Positions 1-9,000 of a stretch of 26,617 bases of DNA are shown here, in pieces (within the stretch, counting starts at the first letter, position 1; every line of letters begins with the position of its first letter). The stretch comes from Limnohabitans sp. (GTDB lineage: Bacteria; Pseudomonadota; Gammaproteobacteria; Burkholderiales; Burkholderiaceae_C). The position numbers and the translations under genes are program-made. Where the stretch lies: positions 1 through 26,617 of the forward strand of contig VEQI01000004.1 of the NCBI GenBank assembly GCA_018883305.1, read 5' to 3'. Under the pieces are notes generated by a model. The model made no database searches and was not told where the DNA came from. It worked only from the letters and a program-made list of their open reading frames with translations.

Positions 1-84
1 ACTCAGGCTCACGTCCAGGTTGGTGAGCTTGAAGCGCGTCACATCCTGTCCGGTGGCGAAGTTGGCGCTCAGCGTGCGCCCACC
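1..84 (-). repeat. Unit 11, cut by the window edge
   Basis: It begins G-G-R-T-L-S-A-N-F-A-T-G-Q-D-V and runs into L-T-N-L-D-V-S-L-S at base 1, in frame and open. More of the array therefore lies beyond the left edge. Confidence 0.55.
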
Positions 85-3000
85 CACCACCAGGCTTTCC
101 TGGATGGCACGTCCGGTACGGTTGAGATCCACCGTCACATCGCCAAACACCGAGGTGCCCGCCAATCCTGGCACGGCAATGGCCGCTGTGGCCGACATCG
201 TCAGGGCATAGCCCTGACCCGGCAGCACCATCAACAAGGAACCGTTGGTCATGCCGGCCTGCTGGCCCTGCACATTCACCATGGCCTGCAGACCACTGGC
301 GCCCAACACCGTGCGCTGCGTCAATCCGCTGCCAGTGACACGCACGGCAAAGCTGCCTGTTCCCGACAGCAAAGGCTGTGCAGTGGCCGCGGCATTGGCC
401 TCGCGCAATTCCAGGGTCAGCGTGCCGCCGGCTTCAAACGTCTGGGTACGGAAGTCCAACGTACTCACCGTCGCGCCGCGCATGCGCACGGCCGTTGTCC
501 CCGAGATGCGCCCATCTCCATCCAGGTCACCCTGGGTAAAGTCCACCACCGTGCCGCCCAGTACACCACTGCCTGGTCCCATGTTGACACCAATGCTGAG
601 CATGCCGCCCTTGAGCGTAAGACCGCTCATGCCCGCCAGCGCCGCGCTGGAGGCCGTGGCCCGCATGCCCACGAAGGTGCCACCCCCCTCTTGATCGGTC
701 AAGACCATCAGGCCCAGGTTGGCGCCACTGAGCATAGCCCCGACAAAAGCATCCGTTCCCAACCCACTGCCCAACTGGGCCGAGACGTTGCGCGCGGACA
801 GCATCGTCACATCCATGCTGCGTTTGTTGCCATCATTCAACGTCACTGTGCGACTGCCCAGTCGCGCCAGGCCGAAGGTGCCTTGCAACAGCACCGAACC
901 CGCCACGCTGATCTTGGCGTCCATCGCCAGCGACAGGAACGCACCACCCGCGCCCACAAAGTCCAGTGCAATGGTTTCCGGCGTGTTGTTAGCCATCTGG
1001 CCCGTCAGTACCTGAATACGCCGATCGGCACTGGCCGTCTGGCCCAGGTCCAGCACCTCGGTGGCCGGCACGCCACTGAGGGCACCGAGCGCCATGTTGG
1101 CTTCCAGGGTGATGACATCGGCCTGGATATCCAGGCTGTCTGCGGGCAGGCCCAGCTGCTGGGCACTCAGGGACAGCCCATCCACACGGGCCTTCAAAGC
1201 CAGCCAGGAGCGGCTGTCTTTCGCATCGGCATTCAGCGGACGCATCAGGGCCAGGGCAAGGTCGATGCCCTGCCCACCCAGGTTGACACCGGCGACGCTG
1301 CCTTGCAGGTTGCTGGCCCCGATCACGAAGCCCGCGGCCCGGATCGTGCGACCGCCCACCACCACGTCGCGCTCTTGCCGAGAGATCATCAGCGAGCCGC
1401 TGGCGTTGAGCTGATCACCCACCCGCACGGACATGGTGCCACCCACTTCCAGCAATTGACCGCTGAAGTTCAAGTCCACTTGTCCGGTGGCGCCAACTTT
1501 CAGCGCCAATTTTTTGGTGCCCGACCAATCCAGCGTCGTGGCATTGTTCTGCCCCAGGCTGTCCTGCCCCAATCCGAGGTTCAGTCCCAGCGTCAGATGC
1601 TGGCCGGACAAGTCCACGCCAAAGGACGAAGCCCCCATCACGCTGACCGAATCAGCCGTTCCTCTTGCCGACACCCAGGTGCGGTTGTCGCCAAGCGCGT
1701 TGGCACGCGCGATCACCAGCCCCACGTCCAGTCCGCTCAGGATGAAGCCCTGGGCCGACGCATCGCCACCCGTGGTGACGCGTGCAGACAAATCTGTGCC
1801 CCCAATGATGATGGCTTGTGTGCTGACCGTGCCTCCCCCCGTGAGGGACAGGTTGCGTTGTCCGATCTCAAAGCCCACCGTGCCACTGAAGGCCAACGCG
1901 TCGCCCACCATGGCATTCACAGTTCCGCTGGCGCGGGTCAGCACACCCTGCTGGCCATCCAGGGTCAAGATGGAAGTGGTTTGTGGTCCGGTCCGGACGG
2001 TGACGGGTGTCTTCTTGAAGTCGATCACATACGCGTCCGCGCTGTAACCAGAGGGCAGATCCATGACGCGGTTGAGCTCCAACGACAGCGCCGAGGCGGT
2101 CAGCGTCACCTGCGGCAAACCCACCAGAGACACGGCGCCCACGTTGGCCGACAAGCCCAGCCATGAAGCACCCTGAAGCACTTTGGTCGTGGCGTACTTG
2201 GGATCTGCGTAGGACAGGTCACCGGACGCTATCTGGATGGGCGTGAAGATGCCCATCGCCAAATTCAGATTGGACAAGGACAACCCCACCGCACTGGCGT
2301 TAGGCGTGTCTAATGTGTCAATCTTGCCGTCATGATTGCTGTCCACCAGGTAAGGGCCGCCCACGCCGAAGAAGCCGGTAACGCCTGACATGCCCAAGGT
2401 GAGTTGATCCACGTAGACCGTCTTGTCGGTGGCCAGCTTGACCGTGGCACTGCGTTTGTCAAACGCAGCCGAACCTTCCACATGCAACACGCCTGCCACA
2501 TCCAGCCGCGCATTGGCTTGCACGCGCACAAACTCGCCCTCGGCACCACTGAGCGAAAGAGTACGGGTCGTGCCGGTGCCCGTCACCAGCGCAAAGTTGT
2601 TGTTGGAGAAGTCCATGACACGGTGCGACACCGCGTCTGCCAGGTTCATCGAGACACTGGCTTGGGTGATTTCTGCGGTGACCTGTGGCACGCCCACCAA
2701 ACGGGCCGCACCCGCGGAGGCCTCCAGCGCCACGCGCGTGGGCAAGGCTTGTGTGCCAGTTTGCACCGACGTGGTGAACAGACCACGGCCCGAAGCGGCG
2801 GCCGTGAGTTGGGTACCCGAGGCATTGAGTCCCAGCGCACGCCAATCCAGGCCCGAGGTGCCATTGACCAGGCGCCAATTCACGCCCGCGTCGTTGGACA
2901 CCCATATCCCGCCGTTCACGCCGTTCGCGGCTGCGGCAATGGTACTGCCATCGGCCGAGACAGCCACCGCGGTCCAGCTACGCGGCGTGGCCACTTTCTT

Positions 3001-6000
3001 CCAGGTCCAACCCGCTTCACGGGTATCCGCCAAGTACAAGGCGTCACCCGGACGCGCCAGCACCAGTAACGAGCCTTTCACGGCGGCGTTGGTGGCACTT
3101 ACCAAGGGTTCACTGGCGTCCAGCCCCACCCAACCACTGCTGGGCAAGCCGCTGGTCTGGCGTGCCCACACGGTACTGCCATCAGCGTTGACATTGCCGA
3201 TAAAAATGCCGTCATCGGCCGCAGCCAGCACATGTGTGCCCGCGTCGTAGGCCGCAAGCAGTCGCCACGCCAGATCGCGGTCCGCTGCCGCCTGGGGCGT
3301 CTCGGTCCAGGAAGTGCCTGCGGCCTGTCCTGAGACTTGCAAGGTCCCACGCAAGGCATCACGGTCGGCTGCTCGCACCACCTGCACCTGTGTCTTGCCC
3401 ACTACATTGACTTGCAGCTTGAACGCCTGATTGACGCCTTTGCTGTACACCGCCAACGCATTGGCGTTGGCGTTGACGGTCACCACGGCATTGGCAGCCG
3501 GCATGGCTGCCCGAATACGCTCCAGATTGGCAATGGTGGCTTGCATCACCTTGATCTGATAGGCATTGGTGCCCAACCAATCCAGATAGGCAGGGAAAGC
3601 CTGATAGGTCGCCAGTGTCTTGCGCGCGGACTCAATGGCCAGATCCTGTTGACGCACATCGTCAAACATCTTCTGAATTTTGGCCAGCACATTGGTCTGG
3701 ACCTGCAAATCCGTCGCCAATCCGCCGCTTCCATCGCCTTTGGCAGTCAGGTCGTTGCGCGTCACGGTGTAGGTGATCGGCTGGGCACTGATGCCGCTGA
3801 GGGAGATCACATCGCCTTCCGCCGCACGACTGGTGAGCACCACCATGTCCAGTTGGGTCGTGGTTGCATTGGCCAAGCGCGTGCTCTCCACAAGCGCATT
3901 GCCCTTGACTGAAACACGCATGCGCGTCCAGCCCGCGTCGGTCGCGTCCGAGCGAGCAGCCAATGTCACCACCGGTCCGTTGCCACCAGCCTGAGCCAGC
4001 GAACCTTTGGCGTCATTGATGGCTTTGCGCAAGCGCGCCGCCACGTTGGCGTTGACTTCGTCCGTGGAGCCTTTCTTGGCGCTGCCTTTGCCGTCAGAGG
4101 TGAGGTCGTCGCTCACCACCGTGTAGGACACGTCACCTGTGGCCAGACCAGCGACGGTCACGACATCACCCACTTTCCAGGTCCCTGAGAGACGAATCAC
4201 GTCGGTGCGAATCGGGGCCGGAATATCCGCACTCACGATCCGACCATCACGCACAATCACCGCATCGATGTAACGATCCTGCGCGGCCGCTGTGGCCGCC
4301 CAGGTCAGACCACCATTGATGGAGCGCAAAATCCCGCCGCCATCCACTGTCACCAGCAAGGTCTGCCCATCCTCCGAAATCGTCACCGAGGTATAGCGCA
4401 GACCGGTGGGCACCGTGTTGATCTGGGTCCAGCGTTGACCGCCATCGTTAGACACCCACAGACTGCAGTTCTTGGGGTCGCTTGAGGAACGAGCCAACGC
4501 CACCTGTCGAGTGCTCGACACGGCAATGTCACGCCACTCCAGCGTTTGTGCAAGTGTCTCGCGCACCATCTCACGCTCAGCGGCCAACACCAGTCCGAAG
4601 TTCACATCGGCCAGTGAAAAGCCCATGGCGTCATCGCCCGGGGTGTCGTTGCTGTCGATCTTGCCGTCGTGGTTGCTGTCCACCAAGGGCCCCCCACTCA
4701 GGCCTGCAAATGCTTGCAGATTGGCACCGCCCAGCGTCATCACATCATGACTGACCACGCTGCCATCCGACAACGTCAGGGTTCGCACAGATTTTTCAAA
4801 GCCGAGTGAGCCGCCCACGTAGAAGAAATCACCCACACGCAGTTGAATATCACCTGAGACACGCAGCAATCCGCCTCGGTCACCCTGCACGTCGAGGGTT
4901 CGCGTGATTCCCGTGGCCGTCGGCACCAGAATCGATCTGGCCTTGAAGTCCACCACTTGGCTGGCCTCATCCGTGCCGTCCGGCACGTTGAACACCTGGT
5001 TAACCACCACTTCCAGATTCTTGACCTGCAAATCCAGTTGCGAGACACCCACAAACTGAATCGTGCTGGCGCTGGCCTCCAGTCCCATCCAACGCATGCC
5101 GCTGTAGCGCGCGGCTTGGCCAGCGCTGGGGCTCAACATCGCCAAGGCAAATTCACCACCCGTCATGGCAAAACCGACGGCTGACTCATTGATCTGGTCA
5201 TTGGCATCGATAACGCCATCCAGATTGCTGTCTACCAGGTATGGGCCACCCACGCCCGCAAAAAGCGTCAGACCACGACCACCCAGCAGCAATTGATCCA
5301 CCACCACCAGGCTCTTGTCTGCCAACTGCACCGTGGTAGTGGATTTTTCCAGCCCCAGGGAACCACGTGCGTACACAAACCCCGCCACGCCCACCTCGAA
5401 GTCGCCGGTGGCACGAATGAGTTCCCCACGCGAACCGTCCATCTTCAGTTCGATCTGGGTCGAATAGCCGGTCGACACTTTGAAGGGCTGCGCCGCCAGA
5501 TCCAGCACTTGCGTGCGCTCTTGCGTGGTGGGCAAAGCGTTGTTGACCAGATTGAGTTCCACCGACAGTTTCTGAGCTGTGGCCGTCACACCCGTCACAC
5601 CGACCAAGGCCACTTGATCAGCCGTCGCCTGCAGGGCCACCCAGTTTCTGCTGCTGCCAGCGGTCTTGTCCCATGCCAGCAAGACGCCAAATTCAGCATT
5701 GGTGACCGTCACACCCATGGCATCCGGTCGAGTGCTGTCACGCAGGTCAATCACGCCATCGCCATTGCTGTCGGTGCGATACGGGCCATTGATCCCCACG
5801 AACGCATTCAGGCCTGTGCCCCCGATGGTCAACACGCGAGTATCCACCTCAGGCCGCGTGCCACTACCGGCACCCGCCAGTTTGAATCGCACATCCGATT
5901 TTTCAATCGACATCGTGCCACTGGTTTGCACAAAACCCGCCAGTTTCAGTGCCATGCCACCAGAGGCGCGCAACAGCTGACCGCGATCGCCATCATGGGT

Positions 6001-9000
6001 CAGGCGCAGGGCCTTGCCCGTGCCCGTGGCGATTTGCATCCCGGCCACGTTGTTTGTGTCCTTCATGGACGCGAAGTCAATCACCTTGTTGGGTGCTGCC
6101 GCATCGGTGAAGCCGTGCGACAGGTTGATGTCGATACCCAGCGAAAAAATGTTCAGATCGACATCCGGGGGCAGCCCAATGGTCGCATCGATGCTGCCCA
6201 CACTGCCGGTCAGTGCCGTCCAGCGCTTGTCGGTATACCCGGCGTCCTTGGAAGTGAAGAGCGCCAGACCAAACTCCACATCACTGACTTTCACACCACG
6301 CGCTTGTGGGTTGATGATGGTCTGCCCGTTTTGTTGAACCTCGTAAGGCCCAAAGCCCACGAAAGCCTCCAGCCCGGTGCCCCCGATGGTGATGAGTTGC
6401 GTCTTCACCTTGCTGCCATCTGCCAGCAGCACGTCCTGCACACGTCGCTCAAAACCCAGCGAACCCTGGACCTCAAAGAAATCACCCACGCGCAATTGCA
6501 CATCGCCACTGGCCCGGACGTATTGGCCCAGCGCACCATTCAAGTCGATGGCCATGCTACGCCCAGTACCGGTCACCACATCCAGCTGGCGGGTACCACC
6601 GCCGCCGGCAAAGTCGATGACCTTGTTGTCGGCATTGACGCTGCGCGTCGAACCCGAGGTATCCACCAGGTTGAGTGCCAGGGACAGATGGCGGGCCGCC
6701 ACCGTCAACTCCGGCATGCCCACCACCTGCACGCTGGCAGCGGTGGCCTTCACGGCAGCCCACTTCAAGCCCTGGGTGGCAGTCTCTCCAGCACGTGGAG
6801 AGAACAAGGCCAGCGCAAAGTCCACATCCGTCAATGCGAGACCCACCGCATCCGGCTGGTTGCTGGCGTTGTACAGCCCATCGGATGGACCATTCAGCCC
6901 CACAAAGGCGTTCAGATTTTCACCGCCAAACGTCAGCATTTCCGTGTTGGCCTTGGTGCCATCGGCCAGCACCACCTCACGCAAAGAACGTTCAAACCCC
7001 AGTGTGCCCGAGGCTGTGACGAAATCGGCAATATTCAGTTTGAAGGCGGATGACGCCTTGACCTGCGTGCCGCGAGCGGCATCAAAGTCCAAGGAGATGG
7101 TCTGGTTGCCATCCCCCGTGGCCACTGACAAGGCTTTCGCAGCCTTGAGGTCCACCACGTTCTCACCTGCGCTGCCGGCATTGATGCCGATCGCCATGGC
7201 AGAGGTCTCCAGCGTCATGAACGGGATGCCTACCTCAGTGGCCGTGTCCGCCGTTGCCTTCAGACTCAGCCAGCTACGCGGTGTGTCACGACCACCGGTG
7301 ACCGCTGTCTCGCGGTGCAGTGCCAGGGCCACGTCCACGCCTTGAAGATCAAAGCCTGCTGCCGTGGCATTCGGACTCTCCCCCTCGTCGTTCAAATCAC
7401 CATCGTGGTTGCGGTCAACGCGGTAGGGGCCATTGAGCCCAACAAAAGCAGATAGATTGGCGCCACCCACGGTCCAGCGCCGCGTTTGCGCGCTGCTGCC
7501 ATCGGCAAGCGTCACCGTGGCATTGCTATTGCGCAATACAAATCGACCGTCCACGGTCAAAAAGTCTGCTGCCTGCAGCATCATGCCGACGGTGTAGTCT
7601 CGATTAACGCCAAAGTAATCGGCATTGAAGAACATGCCCAGTTTGTCGGCATCGGTCTGGCTGTGGACGGTGATGTCCAACAAGTCCGCCAACGGTCTTT
7701 GCACCGCGTCCAACGCCAGTTGTTGCCCGGCCTGGCTGAGTTGCAGCAGCACGCTGCCGTTACCAAACCCGAACAGTCCAGTGCCTTCGGTGAATTGCCC
7801 CACCAGCGTGCCCGCCTTGACAATGTCCAGATGTTGCAATTGTTGCGGCACATAGCCAGCGCTGCGGGTGATGTCCAACGTTGCGCCTTGAGCCAGCGTG
7901 AGCGTGCCGGTCACTTCAAATCGGTCACCTTGTTGCGGTCCGGTCAGTTGCAGGGCCAAATGCTGGTTCGAGGCCAGCGTCTGGTTGCCCTCAATGCGCA
8001 ACAGACCGGGCGAGCTGTCGCGACCCATGGTGCCAGCCGCCACGTTGCCACTGGCATCCACCAGCTTCAAACCATCTCTGGCACGCACCACCATGTCACC
8101 CGTGGTCACCCATTGTGCGGCGGTGAGCTTGTTCACGCTCAGGCTGGCGGCCAATTCCATGGCGCCACTTCCCGCACGCAGGTCACCCTTGAGCACCAAC
8201 TGCGAGTCCGTGCCCAACGCGCTCAGGCGAATAGCGCCCGCGCCATTGGTCTGAATGGTGGTGTCAGCAGCCAATGTGAGACGTCCGACCTGCGTGGCAC
8301 TGCCCGCCGTCACGACGATGTCACCACCCCACGTGCTGCGCAAACCATCCAGCGCGGTGGTCAAAGACGATGTTGGCATCCAACCGGCTCGCGAGACGGA
8401 TACGGAAAGACCACTGTCGATGGTTGCCGTATCGGTCTCATTCAAACGCAGGTCAAAACCACTGCGCGCGGCCAAGCTGCCCGCGGCCAATTCAAGCGCA
8501 TTGGCAACACCCACCAGCGCGCCACCTGAGGCACGGTTGGCACCAATATCCTCTGCGGCGTCCAGCAGAATGCGCCAGGCCTGGATGTCAGGCGTGGCGG
8601 ACTCCAGGGTGTCGCCATCCACAATGGAGCCACCACGGGCCACCAGCGCCACCAAGGCACCAGGGGCGTTCACGGCAGACAGCGTGATCGACTCACCCGC
8701 ACTCAACCGAACGCTGCCACTGCCACTTCCTCCAATCGAGATACGTGTATCCCCCCCCATGTTGATGGAGCCAGCGCCAGCCACCAGCTCGATGCTGGTA
8801 CCCGCCTGGGCAGTCACCACCGGTGCGTCCAGCGTGACGCGCCCGGTACTGAGACCACCCGCGGCTTCGGAAAGTTTTTCGGCACGCTGCCAGGACAGCA
8901 GACTCACAGCCCCTTGATTGGCCGTGACCGTGGCCACCGTGGCGCCATCGCGTTCGGTGATCAGATCGCGATCCGAGGCGAGGAAGATATCTGCCTGGCC

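Larger units (their letters stand above)
2740..4540 (-). other. Asp-box (BNR) beta-propeller insert inside repeat unit 6
   Basis: Clear Asp boxes (S-x-[DN]-x-G-x-x-W) are S-N-D-G-G-Q-R-W at 4452-4429, S-I-N-G-G-L-T-W at 4323-4300 and S-N-D-A-G-V-N-W at 2898-2875. Weaker ones are N-A-D-G-S-T-V-W at 3189-3166 and D-T-R-E-A-G-W-T-W at 3024-3001. Between boxes lie strands such as G-G-G-I-L-R-S, G-I-F-I-G and V-A-V-S-A-D-G-S-T-I-A-A-A. This is the pattern of BNR, sortilin and Ycf48-like propellers. Two blades precede and about three follow a central block of other modules (4210-3490), so the propeller itself appears to be interrupted. No sialidase Arg motif was seen, so an enzymatic role is not supported. 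Confidence 0.7.
2395..4731 (-). repeat. Unit 6, split by a nested insertion of about 1.8 kb
   Basis: The front is normal (G-G-A-N-L-Q-A-F-A-G-L, loop D-S-N-H-D-G-K-I-D-S-N-D, then L-E-W-R-D-I). The back is also normal (R-V-A-L-E-A-S-A-G-A-A-R-L-V-G-V-P-Q-V to F-D-K-R-S). Between them, from about 4540 to about 2740, lies unrelated sequence with Asp-box repeats. The unit measures 2337 bases against a usual 540-590, so about 1.75-1.8 kb was added after the conserved Trp. Confidence 0.8.
1..7600 (-). repeat. Array of about eleven tandem 180-195-residue repeats
   Basis: Each unit starts with G-G-x-x-L-x-A-F-V-G-x-x-G-P-Y, often followed by a calcium-loop motif and A-[VM]-G. It continues with a strand ending A-L-[AL], a Trp near residue 60 (W-x-[AG]-L-x-A), V-G-[VL]-x-x-[VL], L-x-[LV]-x-[LVI]-N, V-[VI]-D-[FL], then R-A-S-G-x-[VM]-x-L-x-[VA]-G-[DF]-F and G-[ST]-[LM]-[GS]-[FLI]-[ED]-[KR]. 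Unit starts, taken at the G-G or its equivalent, are 7467, 6927, 6384, 5823, 5283, 4731, 2394, 1803, 1320, about 798 and 84. Typical spacing is 540-590 bases. The fold is unknown to me. Confidence 0.85.

Noticed and set aside
2740..4540. Sialidase/neuraminidase based on Asp boxes
   Set aside because: Asp boxes occur in many propellers without enzyme function. I see no R-I-P/F-R-I-P motif or catalytic Arg triad arrangement, and the insert is nested in a structural repeat.
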